Translations under genes and position numbers: made by a program
Assembly: GCA_030447415.1 (NCBI GenBank)
Contig: JAUJOZ010000002.1
Location: 124,001-188,000, forward strand
Length of the DNA stretch: 64,000 nucleotides
From: Thermomicrobiales bacterium
Lineage (GTDB): Bacteria > Chloroflexota > Chloroflexia > Thermomicrobiales > UBA6265
Direction: 5' to 3'
Shown: in pieces, positions 18,725 to 27,546 of the stretch
Layout of the letters: each line of letters begins with the position of its first letter
How positions within the stretch are numbered: the first letter of the stretch is position 1
The notes under the pieces: generated by a model
What the model was told of the DNA's origin: nothing
Database searches by the model: none
Seen by the model: only the letters and a program-made list of their open reading frames with translations

Positions 18725-19768
18725 CTAGACGCTGTCCGGGTCGAGCGGATCTGTCTGATTGACCACCTCGTCCCCGTCGCTCGCCCCGTCACCGTCGGTG
18801 TCGGGGTTGGCTGGGTCGGTGCCGGCCGTGGCCTCGTCGGCGTCGGCCAGCCCGTCGCCGTCGGTGTCGGCGTCCGCTGCCGGTGCGGCCGTTGCCGTCG
18901 GCTCCGCGGGGGCTGTCGTCGGCTCCACCGCCGGCGCTTCGGTCGCCACGGGCGCCGTAGTCGCCGCGGCGGCCGGTGCCGTCGCGCCGTCGCCGACGAT
19001 GAAGTCGTCGACGATCTCGAGGACCTCCGCCCGGGTCAGCGGCTCGTCGAAGGCGTCGGGGACCGGCGAGTCGCCGTTGACGAGGTTGAGGTACGAGGCG
19101 TGCCGGGCCTCGACCGTCGCGATGCTCGCCGCCGCCGCCAGGATGTCCGCGTCGGTGATAAACGGCGCCGCGCCGAGGTAGGCGGCGACGCCCGTGTTCT
19201 CCAGCGCCTGCGCTGTCTCGAGGAAGGCCTCGATGTCGTCGAAGGCGTCGCCAAAGTCGTACTCGCCTTCCTCGACCGGCGTGCCGCCGAGGTCGGTGAT
19301 GGTGGCGGTCAGCGTCTCGACGTGCTGCTGCTCGTGGTCGCGGATCTCTTCCAGCCGCGCCCGGGATGGGCGGGGCGCTTCGTCATCGTCCGCCTCGGCG
19401 GTGGCGTCCTCGTCTGCGTCGTCCGCTTCCTCGGTGCCGGTCTCGTTGTCGCCCGCCGCGTCCGCGTCCGCGTTGACGCCGGCGAACGCCTCCTCGAAGG
19501 CGTCCTCGTCGAACTGCTCGAGACCCTCGCGGTAGAAGAACGCCTCGAGTTGCTCCAGCGTCAAGGCGTAGTTCAGGATGTCGATGTCGTCGGTGAACTC
19601 CTGCGCCCGAGCCAGGCGTAACCCGCTCGGCGCCCCGCCCGCGACGGCGAGCGCCAGTGCTCCGCCCCCGGCCAGCTTCGCGCCGCCGGTGATGAAGCCG
19701 CGCCGGGAGCTGAGCCGCGCCCGCTCCTCGATTACCGCCTCGATGAACCGCTCGTGCAATGATGGCAT
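18725..19768 (-). CDS. Tat-exported ferritin-like protein with C-terminal thrombospondin type-3-like repeats
   Basis: A 347-residue exported protein. The N-terminus has a twin-arginine signal (SSRRGFITGGAKLAGGGALALAVAGG). Next is a ferritin-like helical domain (DIDILNYALTLEQLEAFFYREG, RDHEQQHVETLTATI, TGVAAYLGAAPFI, TVEARHASYLNLV) with Glu/His residues suited to a di-metal site. It is interrupted by an acidic low-complexity loop (Asp/Glu/Ala, about 40 residues). An Ala/Pro/Thr linker then leads to DTDGDGLADADE and DTDGDGASDGDE, calcium-binding TSP3-like motifs. The ATG at 19768 is chosen for GGAGG 8 nt upstream. It is probably periplasmic or wall-associated; the function is unknown. Confidence 0.8.
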   Translation of the reverse strand: MPSLHERFIEAVIEERARLSSRRGFITGGAKLAGGGALALAVAGGAPSGLRLARAQEFTDDIDILNYALTLEQLEAFFYREGLEQFDEDAFEEAFAGVNADADAAGDNETGTEEADDADEDATAEADDDEAPRPSRARLEEIRDHEQQHVETLTATITDLGGTPVEEGEYDFGDAFDDIEAFLETAQALENTGVAAYLGAAPFITDADILAAAASIATVEARHASYLNLVNGDSPVPDAFDEPLTRAEVLEIVDDFIVGDGATAPAAAATTAPVATEAPAVEPTTAPAEPTATAAPAADADTDGDGLADADEATAGTDPANPDTDGDGASDGDEVVNQTDPLDPDSV

Positions 19769-20088
19769 CGCGTGCTTCCTCCGCTTGTGGATCCAGCGCT
19801 CGGCGAGTTCACCGGCGCGCTTGATGATTGCCCGCCTCCCTGGCGGACGGTCAGGACGCTCGGGTGAGACGGACGCCGCTCGCCGAGGATCGCTGTTCCT
19901 CGCTCGTGGTTCGATGTCGAGTCCCATCCATTCGTCACATCTCCGGTGCGCGTGGTAAGCACAACGCGTGCCTCGGACGCCACGGACGGGTGACCGTCGA
20001 ATCGCAACTTTCCCGACCGAAAGGAACGTCGATGCCGACGAGCGATTCCGCCGTCAGCGTCCCGCGCTCGATGTCGGCCTCGACGCGC
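19769..20088. other. Intergenic stretch without a recognised gene
   Basis: It must contain the promoter of the Tat-exported ferritin-like gene, but I could not pick out a convincing -35/-10 pair. Confidence 0.5.
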
Positions 20089-20769
20089 TTACCCAGTCGG
20101 CTCGCGTCTCATCGACCAGAAGCGAGGACCGCCACCCGCCAGGTCACCCTCGGCGACGACGGTGAATCCAGCCCGAACAAACGCGAGCACTGATTTTGCC
20201 TGCATTCCGACGAGGAAACAGGGAACACCTTCGGTGTCCGCCCGCACCAGGATAGGCTCGATCAGCGCGTCCTCGATCCCGCTCTCCCGCCGCATTGGGC
20301 TGATACCCAGGAACGCGAGGTGCCAGTGGCGTGTGGGAATGTCGCTCCGCCGCCGGCGTTCAAGCTGACTCCAGGCGCGGAGGAACGCCGCTGAGCCAGC
20401 CAAATCCAGCCCGATCGAGGCGGTCAGCAGGAGCGTTCGGACCGGGCGCAGCGCCACGGCGACGGGGTCTTCCGGGCGCAGCCAGATGGCTACCCCGTCG
20501 ATCGGCGGGGGAGTCGTGTAGACCTCGCCGAAGCGTTGCCCGTACCGGACGAGGCCCAGGCCGGTTCGCGCCATCGCGACCCGGGTGCGCTTGGCCGGAT
20601 CCGGCACGACGAACCTGATCAGGGGATCGTCGAGGAGTGCCCGCCCCAGGGCCTCGCCCGCCTCGTGGACCCGGTCGGCCGTGAGACGCACCGACCCCGT
20701 CCGTGGCGCCAACGCTCCGCCCGCCCGCCCGCGCGGACCCATCGCCGGTCGACCCTGACCGAGCGGCAT
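20089..20769 (-). CDS. GNAT-family N-acetyltransferase
   Basis: A 226-residue acetyltransferase-fold protein. The middle and end fit GNAT layout: HWHLAFLGISPMRRESGIEDALIEPIL (motif A region, where the usual Q/RxxGxG/A pyrophosphate loop is degenerate as RRESGIED), then VPCFLVGMQAKSVLAFVRAGFTVVAE (motif B, with the GF turn). This pattern is common in GNATs annotated only as hypothetical acetyltransferases. The ATG at 20769 is preferred because AAGGGG lies about 9 nt upstream; a GTG at 20793 is the alternative. Acceptor unknown. Confidence 0.75.
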   Translation of the reverse strand: MPLGQGRPAMGPRGRAGGALAPRTGSVRLTADRVHEAGEALGRALLDDPLIRFVVPDPAKRTRVAMARTGLGLVRYGQRFGEVYTTPPPIDGVAIWLRPEDPVAVALRPVRTLLLTASIGLDLAGSAAFLRAWSQLERRRRSDIPTRHWHLAFLGISPMRRESGIEDALIEPILVRADTEGVPCFLVGMQAKSVLAFVRAGFTVVAEGDLAGGGPRFWSMRREPTG

Positions 20770-20838
20770 GGCGGCCACCCCTTGGACGTCCACAAATTCC
20801 GCGTCTCTCGCCTGGCACCGTGACCGGATGGCGAGTCG

Positions 20839-22125
20839 CTACGGTCGCGGCGCGGCAACCACCTCCTCCGGGGGCGCCGCAACGGACGTGCCTTGACGGC
20901 CCGCGCGGGCGACCAGCGGTAGCGCCGGTGCCAGGAGCATTCCGGCTCCCACGAGGGCGGCCCGCATGGATACCGAAGTGCCAATCACCCCGATCGGCGG
21001 GCCACCGGCGATCTGCCCAACGGCGTTCACCTGATTGCTCATCGACAGCACGGTGGCCCGGACCCGCGAGTCGATGCTTTGATTGAGCCAGGCCGTGTAC
21101 AGCGGATCGTGCGTCGCGCGGAGCAGGTTCGCCGCCCAAAGCGTCGCCAGAGCCAGCACGAAGTTTCCGGCCATGCCGAAGCCGATCACGGCCGCTACAA
21201 GCGCCGCGTTGATGCCGAACAAGGCGCGCGTCACCGCAGCGTGACTGGCCGTGTCTACCCGCCGCCGCGCCACCTCCGTCGCGGCCATCCCCGCAAGCAT
21301 GCCGCCGGCACCGATCACGCCGAACCAGACGACCGGATCGAGCCCGCCGAACCCCGGCAATCCGACCGTTTGGAGCAGGTGGGGCGTCCAGAGACGGTCG
21401 AAGCCTTCGCTGTAGATCCCGTGGAAGGCGCCGACCCCGAAGATCGTCAGGAGGACGGGTCGGCGTCGGACCAGCCGGCCGCCGTCCCTAGCCGTCGCGG
21501 CCATCGTCGCCCAGTTGGTCCGCTCCTCGCGCGGCGCGGGCCGGAACCCGTGCTCCGGCATGGTGACGAGAAGGAAGACGCCCAGCAGGATCAGCAGGAT
21601 GCCGCCCGCGAGGATCGCCAGGTTGAGGCGCACGCTGGCGAGGGCCACGCTGGCGCCGATACCGAGGAGGTCACCAAGCGCGCCCGCTTGGGCGGCGCGC
21701 AGGTAGATGACGCCGGCGCGTTCCTCGCCAACCTCATCGGCGAGCCAGGCCTCCTGCGCGCCGCTGGTGAACGTGCTTCCCAGCCCCCAGATGACCTGCG
21801 CGAGCAGGGCCGCCGCGAAGACCGGCATGGCCGCTTCAATCACGAACCCCACGCCGACCAGCACCGTGCCGATGATGACCGACAGGCGCCGGCTGTAGAC
21901 ATCGGCGACCACCCCGGTCGGCACTTCACAGAGGAAGGCGACGGTTTCCAGGGTGGTGCCGACGAGGACGAGTTGCAACGGATTGAGCCCGACCGTCTCC
22001 GCCTGGTAGACCAGGTTGACGGTGAAGATCAGGGCAAAGGCGAACGACGAAACCCCGACGAGGATCAGATAGACCGCGCGGGCCTCCAACCCCCACCGCT
22101 GACCACCGAGACCGAGTACAGGCAC
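20839..22125 (-). CDS. Major facilitator superfamily transporter
   Basis: A 428-residue integral membrane protein with about 12 hydrophobic segments. The MFS loop 2-3 signature is recognisable as GVVADVYSRRLSVIIG (the GxxxDRxGRR motif), following CEVPTG. A cytoplasmic loop separates the halves (EHGFRPAPREERTNW). It is most like the drug/efflux-type MFS group, but the substrate cannot be assigned. The GTG at 22125 has GGAG 10 nt upstream and begins just before the first membrane span. Confidence 0.88.
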   Translation of the reverse strand: MPVLGLGGQRWGLEARAVYLILVGVSSFAFALIFTVNLVYQAETVGLNPLQLVLVGTTLETVAFLCEVPTGVVADVYSRRLSVIIGTVLVGVGFVIEAAMPVFAAALLAQVIWGLGSTFTSGAQEAWLADEVGEERAGVIYLRAAQAGALGDLLGIGASVALASVRLNLAILAGGILLILLGVFLLVTMPEHGFRPAPREERTNWATMAATARDGGRLVRRRPVLLTIFGVGAFHGIYSEGFDRLWTPHLLQTVGLPGFGGLDPVVWFGVIGAGGMLAGMAATEVARRRVDTASHAAVTRALFGINAALVAAVIGFGMAGNFVLALATLWAANLLRATHDPLYTAWLNQSIDSRVRATVLSMSNQVNAVGQIAGGPPIGVIGTSVSMRAALVGAGMLLAPALPLVARAGRQGTSVAAPPEEVVAAPRP

Positions 22126-22421
22126 GAGTCACCTTCTCCGAACACACCGCGGCGGGCAAGGGCGCTCCCCACCCTGCCACTTCGGATGGCGTCGAGTTCC
22201 ACGTGACCCATTCCCATGTCTCGGCCCTCCTTAGCGGCTACATCCCATCGCGCGAGGCGTCGCGGGACGCGAACGATCCCCGTCACGTCATTCTACCGGT
22301 CGTCACGCCCCGTCGGTGCGCGGTGTACGCCGCGCGGGTGGCTGTCCTGGCGCGTCGGTGCGGGCTGGGGCGGGCAGGTCGACCACTACAGCCGTCTCCC
22401 AATGCCCAGCCACCCGGTCGG

Positions 22422-23459
22422 CTATCGCTCCTCGCAAAGCACCGCGTTGCCTCGGTCGTCGGTGTGGTATTCCAGCTCCTGGCCGGCGCCGGTGACGACG
22501 ACCAGGTAACCGGGAGTAATGACCTGAGCGTAGATTCCGCCCGGTTGGGGGCACCCAAGCCCCGCGTCAGGCCACTCACTCCGCTCCACCCGCACGAGCG
22601 TGATCTCGTCCGCGCCGACACCCAATCGCGCAGCGGCGTCGCGCACGACCGCGTCGACCGGCTCCATCCCACCCGCTACGGGGGTCATCTCGGGCGTTCT
22701 CTCGGCCCCGCTGCCGACTATCCACTCGTCGATCAGCCACCGATCATCGACCTCGGCAAAGACGATGAATGCGGCCGGAACGGCCTCTTCGAGCGCCGAA
22801 TCGTCTCGGTCGTCTGGCGATCCCAGCACCGCGCCGACCCGATCATCGGACAGGGTGCGCAGATCCTCGTCGCGGACGGATGGCGCGCCGTTGAAGGCCA
22901 CGCGCACGGTTCGCGGTACGCCGGGATGGATGGTGATGACCGGAGGACGCGCTTCATCCTGGGCGGTGACATCGGCCGGTTCCCGCTTCACGGATCGACG
23001 GATGTAATCGTCGGTGAACAGCGCCAACCCTTGCCGGGTCTCACCCTCCGCGATGCACGCGGCCAGCTCGTCGAGGGTGGCGCGGATTCCCTCGACGGCT
23101 CCCGCGTCCGCTGGTGGGCCGTCCGTCAAGCCGTCCGGTGGCCGCGTTTCACCGCCGGTCGGCGTCGCTTGACCGACCTCCGGCGTCCCCGCGAGCGTCA
23201 GCATGGATTCGATCGACCGCGGCTTCACGTCGCAGCTACCTGCCTGCGGCGTCTCGGATTCGTCGGTTGCATTCGCCGTCGGCGCTCCGGGAGCAGCGGG
23301 TACCGGCGTCTGGTTGAGCGGCGCCGGGCCGCCGAGCTGTCCGCGCGGCGTCGGCACGATGTCCTGCGCCCTGGTCCGGTCCCAGCCGAGGGCGACCGGA
23401 ACGGCGAGGCCGAGGACGGTCAAGACGCCGAGGAGCACGGGAAGTGTGCGGGAGCGCAT
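22422..23459 (-). CDS. Secreted protein with a C-terminal WPDAxLGCPQPG...YLV domain
   Basis: A 345-residue exported protein. Its signal peptide (MRSRTLPVLLGVLTVLGLAVPVALG) is followed by a Pro/Thr/Ala linker. A region at about residues 115-250 (IRATLDELAACIAEGETRQGLALFTDDYIRR ... AAFIVFAEVDDRWLIDEW) has the look of an NTF2-like fold. The last 75 residues (LGVGADEITLVRVERSEWPD, AGLGCPQPGGIYAQVITPGY, YHTDDRGNAVLCEE) match a domain I know as recurrent in secreted Chloroflexota proteins, with two Cys that could pair. The ATG at 23459 has GGAGG about 7 nt upstream. The function is unknown. Confidence 0.75.
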   Translation of the reverse strand: MRSRTLPVLLGVLTVLGLAVPVALGWDRTRAQDIVPTPRGQLGGPAPLNQTPVPAAPGAPTANATDESETPQAGSCDVKPRSIESMLTLAGTPEVGQATPTGGETRPPDGLTDGPPADAGAVEGIRATLDELAACIAEGETRQGLALFTDDYIRRSVKREPADVTAQDEARPPVITIHPGVPRTVRVAFNGAPSVRDEDLRTLSDDRVGAVLGSPDDRDDSALEEAVPAAFIVFAEVDDRWLIDEWIVGSGAERTPEMTPVAGGMEPVDAVVRDAAARLGVGADEITLVRVERSEWPDAGLGCPQPGGIYAQVITPGYLVVVTGAGQELEYHTDDRGNAVLCEER

Positions 23460-23676
23460 CGGGGACCTCCTCCCCACCGGGCTAAGCAGCACTGGGCTAC
23501 GCTACACCGGGGAGCCGGCCGCGACAAGCGCCGGGCTACCCCACGCGACCTGTCCCCGGCGTGCGCCAACGGCCGGTGCACCCAATGGGTTCGGCGCGGC
23601 CCGTCCGGCGACCGATCCTCACCTCCTCGCTCCTGGGTCATGGGCGCCGGGCGGGTGTCGGACGCCTGGAATGTCG

Positions 23677-24042
23677 CTAGGATGAGGCTGACGGTGGCAG
23701 CTGATCGAGTTCCTGAAGCATGAGAGCGAGTTGCTCCTGGTGTTGAAGGACCCCAGTGAGGGTCATGCGTCGCTCCAGCCGGGTGGTGGCTCGGGTCGGG
23801 ATGCCCGCGACTTCGATCCCCCGGGACGTTTCCTCCACCACGCTGGTCATGGTGGCCCGGAACCGGCCGCCGGCGTCCAGCGCGACCAAGCGGGCGTCGC
23901 CCTCCCGGTCTCGGCGCGCCGACAGGCTACCCCCGCCGGGCAGGACGGCGTCCGAGGTGTCGACGTCGTACCCCGCGGCTTCCAGGATCGCGGCCGATCC
24001 GGCAGGATCCCATGCCCAGCCGGCACCGCGGGCCGCGCTCAT
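23677..24042 (-). CDS. Small protein of unknown function coupled to the PLD gene
   Basis: A 121-residue protein (MSAARGAGWAWDPAGSAAILEAAGYDVDTSDAVLPGGG ...). Its middle looks like a small beta domain (DARLVALDAGGRFRATMTSVVEE) and it ends in a helix rich in Gln/Leu (LTGVLQHQEQLALMLQELDQL). Its ATG (24042) overlaps the stop of the upstream PLD gene by 4 nt, so translational coupling is likely. No family is recognised; a partner role for the PLD enzyme is inference. Confidence 0.65.
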   Translation of the reverse strand: MSAARGAGWAWDPAGSAAILEAAGYDVDTSDAVLPGGGSLSARRDREGDARLVALDAGGRFRATMTSVVEETSRGIEVAGIPTRATTRLERRMTLTGVLQHQEQLALMLQELDQLPPSASS

Positions 24043-25079
24043 CCTGCGTCGACCGGCCGCGCGTCGGCGAAGTCCTCGGCGAACGTCTGCCCAAGGCGCG
24101 CCAGATTCGCCGGGTCGTCGATCATGATGCCCAGCTCGCGGTTGTCGTCCAAGGATGTGGCAGTGAAGTTTTGCGAGCCGACGTAGGCCCGGGCACCGTC
24201 GACCAGGACCATCTTGGCGTGGACGTAGAGCCCACGCTGGAACCGGACTTCGACCCCAGCGTCGGCCAGGAGGAGCCACATTTCCGCGGCCCGTTCGTCG
24301 CCCGATCGGGGGGACACGAGGAGCCGGACCTCCGCCCCGCGATCCTCCGCGGCTACCAGCGCGTCGACGATCTCCTCGTCCCGCACGACCTCCGCGTAGA
24401 TGTCGATCGACTCCGCCGCCCCGTCCATGAGGTTGAGCAGGTCGCGGCGGCTGGTCGTCGGGCTGACGATCAGCGGTCCAGGCGGCGGCTCGGCAGCGCG
24501 TGCCCAGTCGGCTTCGAAGATCGCTGCCGCCTGGGCCACCTCGGCCGGTCGGGTCGTGATCGCCCCGAACTCGCGGTTTTTCGTGAACGACGTTTTCGTC
24601 AGATTGAGGTTCATGACGATTGCCGTTTCCCGGTCGACCACGAACGTTTTGATGTGGCTGAAGCGGAACGCGGGGTTGTCCCAGCGAACGCCGATCCCCG
24701 CCCGTTGCAGTCGCTCGAATACTTCGGGCTGCGTCCCGGCACCGCCGAACGGCTCCTCCTCGAGGATGACACGCACCTCGACCCCGCGGTCTACCGCCCG
24801 CTCCAGGGCGCCGATGATCTCCTCATCGCCGAGCAGGTAGACCTCCAGGGTGATCGACTCCCGTGCGGCATCGAGTTCGGCCAGGATCGGTCCGCGCCCA
24901 TCGTCCGGCTCGACGAAGACGCCGACTGTGCCCCCGGCCCGGCCGACCGCTCGCGTCGCGACCGGCGGCGGTCCGACCGCGGTGTCGCGACCGCGAAAGA
25001 GCTGCCCGACGGCCCACAACCCGACGAGAGCGAAGACGAGGACGAGCACCGCCACGACGGCACGTTGGGCGCGGGTCAT
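24039..25079 (-). CDS. Phospholipase D-family protein (cardiolipin synthase-like)
   Basis: A 346-residue protein with two HKD motifs: HIKTFVVD at about residue 143 and HAKMVLVD at about 288, each followed by the expected N/S segment (MNLNLTKTS; GSQNFTATS). This pairing is the active site of PLD enzymes, which exchange or hydrolyse phosphodiesters in phospholipids or, in some members, nucleic acids. An N-terminal membrane anchor (RAVVAVLVLVFALVGLWAVGQL) places the catalytic part outside the membrane. Its stop overlaps the next gene by 4 nt. It could be a cardiolipin synthase or an exported phosphodiesterase. Confidence 0.88.
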   Translation of the reverse strand: MTRAQRAVVAVLVLVFALVGLWAVGQLFRGRDTAVGPPPVATRAVGRAGGTVGVFVEPDDGRGPILAELDAARESITLEVYLLGDEEIIGALERAVDRGVEVRVILEEEPFGGAGTQPEVFERLQRAGIGVRWDNPAFRFSHIKTFVVDRETAIVMNLNLTKTSFTKNREFGAITTRPAEVAQAAAIFEADWARAAEPPPGPLIVSPTTSRRDLLNLMDGAAESIDIYAEVVRDEEIVDALVAAEDRGAEVRLLVSPRSGDERAAEMWLLLADAGVEVRFQRGLYVHAKMVLVDGARAYVGSQNFTATSLDDNRELGIMIDDPANLARLGQTFAEDFADARPVDAG

Positions 25080-25130
25080 CCGCTCACCTTCTCCCCGCCG
25101 TCATTGAATGGCCAGGTCCCTCTCCGGCAG

Positions 25131-25604
25131 TCAGATGCCGGCCCGCTCACGCCAGGCCCGGATGTCGGTGGCGTGCTCGTCGTAGTGCTCGTAGGTGTCA
25201 ACCGCGATGCGGCGCTCAAGGCCGTCGGTCCGCACTTCGGACGGGTTCAGGGCTGCGACGAACGCCAGCATCCGGGCGTGGGCCTGCTCCATGTCGACGC
25301 GCTGCTGCGCGACCGAATGGTCGGCGCGGGCCGTCGCCTCACGCTGGTTGATCGCCTCCCAGGGGACGTCCCACCCCGGCTCGCCCGCCAGAAGACGGCG
25401 CGCGGCATCGATCACATACTCATCCCAGACGGCAACGTGGCCCATGAGGTCCTTCACCGACTAGTCGCCGGACACCCCCACGTCGGTCAGTCGCTCCTCA
25501 GGGAGTCCGGCGATGGCGCGCATGAGGTTTGTCCAGCTCGTCTCGATCCGGCGCAGGACATCCTGCACCAGGTCATCCTGCCGAACGCCGGCGCTCGTCG
25601 CCAC
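25131..25604 (-). pseudogene. ClbS/DfsB- or DinB-like four-helix protein with an in-frame amber codon
   Basis: From the GTG at 25604 (GGAGAGGGTGG upstream) the frame reads MATSAGVRQDDLVQDVL ..., reaches GVSGD, then meets TAG at 25461-25463. It continues in the same frame as SVKDLMGHVAVWDEYV ... TYEHYDEHATDIRAW. The family has Trp at exactly this place (DWSVKDLxxH), so one TGG-to-TAG change explains the stop. The rest of the 157-codon frame is intact, including His in GHVAVW and HYDEH. It is either a recent pseudogene, an amber-suppressed gene or a base-call error. The longer ATG at 25622 is also in frame. Confidence 0.75.
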
Positions 25605-25696
25605 GGTTCCACCCTCTCCCATGCCATCGCCTCGTCGGGTGCCGATGCCAACGACCGGGCCACTCCGCCGCGGCGAACGCCCGCCTGAATACAGAA

Positions 25697-25732
25697 CGGA
25701 GGCACGGGATGCTCTGTGAGCCCATGCCTCCG
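25697..25732 (-). terminator. Terminator after the pnt operon
   Basis: An 11-bp stem with one mismatch (GGAGGCAcGGG against CCCaTGCCTCC) and a 12-nt loop, downstream of pntB, followed on the minus strand by GTTCTGTATT. Confidence 0.6.
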
Positions 25733-25758
25733 CTCTGGGGAGTCGTTGCCGTCGAGCG

Positions 25759-27168
25759 TTAGGCGGCCTTGACCGCGCCGATCAGTTTGGTCAGCGAGTC
25801 CTTGGCGTCACCGAAGAGCATCGTTGTCTTCGGATGGTGGAACAACTCGTTCTCGATGCCGGCGAACCCAGCCTTCATGCTTCGCTTGAGGACGATCACG
25901 CTGCCGGCTTCGTCGACGTTGAGGATCGGCATCCCATAGATCGGCGAGCTGGGGTCGTTGCGGGCTGCCGGATTCGTCACGTCGTTGGCGCCGATCACCA
26001 ACGCCACGTCGGTCTTGGCGAAATCGCCGTTGATGTCGTCCATCTCGTACAGGTCGTCGTAGGGAACGTTCGCTTCGGCCAGCAGCACGTTCATGTGACC
26101 GGGCATGCGGCCGGCCACCGGGTGGATGGCGTAGCGGACGTCGACGCCGCGGTCCTCCAGCATGTCAGCCAGCTCGCGCACGGTGTGCTGAGCCTGGGCC
26201 ACCGCCAAGCCATAACCGGGGACGATGATCACCCGCTGGGCGTAGGCGAGCGGTACGGCTGCGTCCTCGGCCGAGATCTCACGGATCGGCAGTGCCTCGC
26301 CACCTGTCCCGACCGGACCGCCGACCGCCGCGGGGCCGCCGCCGAAGGCACCGAAGAGAACGTTCGTCACCGGTCGGTTCATGGCGCGCGCCATCAGCAG
26401 GGTGAGCAGCGTGCCTGAGGCGCCGACCAGGGCCCCGGCGACGACCAGGGCCTGGTTGCTGAGGACGAAGCCGGTCAGCGCCGCGGCCAGGCCGGTCGCG
26501 GAGTTGAGAAGGGCGATCACGACGGGCATGTCGGCGCCGCCGATCGGGATGACGACAAGTGCGCCGAGTGCCAGCGCCCCGAGGAACATCAGCACGAGCA
26601 GGCTGCGGGCGGCCCCTTCCTCCGGCGCCAGGGCGATGACGAGGATGCCGAGCAGAACGACCGCGCCTGCGAGCGCCGCGTTGATCATCTGTTGCGACGG
26701 GAAGGTGATCGGCCGACCGGAGATCAGCTCCTGGAGCTTGAGGAAGGCGATCACGCTGCCGGTGAAGGAGATCGCACCGATGATGACGCCGAGCACGATC
26801 GAGAGCGTTTCGCCGCGGGGCACGTTGCTCACGTGGGTGAACTCGGCGACCGAGACGAGCGCCGCGGTCGCGCCGCCCATGCCGTTGAAGATCGCCACCA
26901 TCTGCGGCATCGCCGTCATCTTGACGGTCCGCGCCGGGAAGTAGCCCAGCGCCCCGCCGGCGAGGACGCCGAGGACGACGACGACGAGGTCCTCGAGCCC
27001 CTCGGTGAAGAACGTGGCGACCACCGCGATCGTCATCCCGACCGCCGCGAGCTGGTTGCCCCGCCGTGCCGTGGCCGGCGAGCTGAGCATCTTCAAGCCG
27101 TAAATGAACAGGACCGCCGCGACCAGATAGCTCAGGTCGACGAACGCGTCGCGTCCGCTCTCGATCAT
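25759..27168 (-). CDS. pntB: NAD(P) transhydrogenase subunit beta
   Basis: A 469-residue membrane subunit carrying the NADP(H)-binding domain III of proton-translocating transhydrogenase, which makes NADPH from NADH with the proton gradient. Nine or so membrane spans occupy residues 10-280. The domain III nucleotide site is clear: VIIVPGYGLAVAQAQH, the IHPVAGRMPGHMNVLLAEANVPYD segment, and IGANDVTNPAARNDPSSPIYGMPILNV with the lid region after it. The ATG at 27168 overlaps the upstream pntAB stop by 4 nt. It is the last gene of the operon. Confidence 0.95.
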   Translation of the reverse strand: MIESGRDAFVDLSYLVAAVLFIYGLKMLSSPATARRGNQLAAVGMTIAVVATFFTEGLEDLVVVVLGVLAGGALGYFPARTVKMTAMPQMVAIFNGMGGATAALVSVAEFTHVSNVPRGETLSIVLGVIIGAISFTGSVIAFLKLQELISGRPITFPSQQMINAALAGAVVLLGILVIALAPEEGAARSLLVLMFLGALALGALVVIPIGGADMPVVIALLNSATGLAAALTGFVLSNQALVVAGALVGASGTLLTLLMARAMNRPVTNVLFGAFGGGPAAVGGPVGTGGEALPIREISAEDAAVPLAYAQRVIIVPGYGLAVAQAQHTVRELADMLEDRGVDVRYAIHPVAGRMPGHMNVLLAEANVPYDDLYEMDDINGDFAKTDVALVIGANDVTNPAARNDPSSPIYGMPILNVDEAGSVIVLKRSMKAGFAGIENELFHHPKTTMLFGDAKDSLTKLIGAVKAA

Positions 27169-27485
27169 CGCTTCGCCCCCGCGCCCGAGCCCTGACCGGC
27201 CGTCGGCTTCTTCCGGAACATCTCCAGCATACGGTCGGTTACCACGAAGCCGCCGACGACGTTGGCGGCGCCGAGGACGACCGCCACGAACCCGATCGTC
27301 CGCAGCCACCAGGTGTCGGCCGCGCCGAGCACCAGCATGGCGCCAAGCAGCACGATCCCGTGGATGGCATTGGTGCCGGACATCAGTGGGGTGTGGAGGG
27401 TGGCCGGGACGCGGTTGATCACCTCCAGGCCACGAAAGATCGCCAGGATAAAGACGTACCCGCCGAGCAGAATCTGTTCATCCAT
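27165..27485 (-). CDS. pntAB: NAD(P) transhydrogenase subunit alpha, membrane part
   Basis: A 106-residue protein with three or four membrane spans (ILLGGYVFILAIFRGLEVINRVP, NAIHGIVLLGAMLVLG, FVAVVLGAANVVGGFVVTDRML). It corresponds to the separated C-terminal membrane part of PntA. The TPLMSGTNAIHGIVLLGA segment is the conserved core. GAGGAG lies 6 nt before the ATG. It overlaps pntB by 4 nt, consistent with a stoichiometric complex. Confidence 0.93.
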   Translation of the reverse strand: MDEQILLGGYVFILAIFRGLEVINRVPATLHTPLMSGTNAIHGIVLLGAMLVLGAADTWWLRTIGFVAVVLGAANVVGGFVVTDRMLEMFRKKPTAGQGSGAGAKR

Positions 27486-27546
27486 AGGTCGCTCCTCTTC
27501 ACGTGAGTGCTGCCAGCGCCGCCCGCGGCCGCGGCGTCCAAACCGC

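Noticed and set aside
24012..25688. Long plus-strand open frame (558 codons)
   Set aside because: Antisense to the PLD gene and its neighbours, whose HKD motifs and coupled starts are clear. Composition is that of a complementary-strand shadow.
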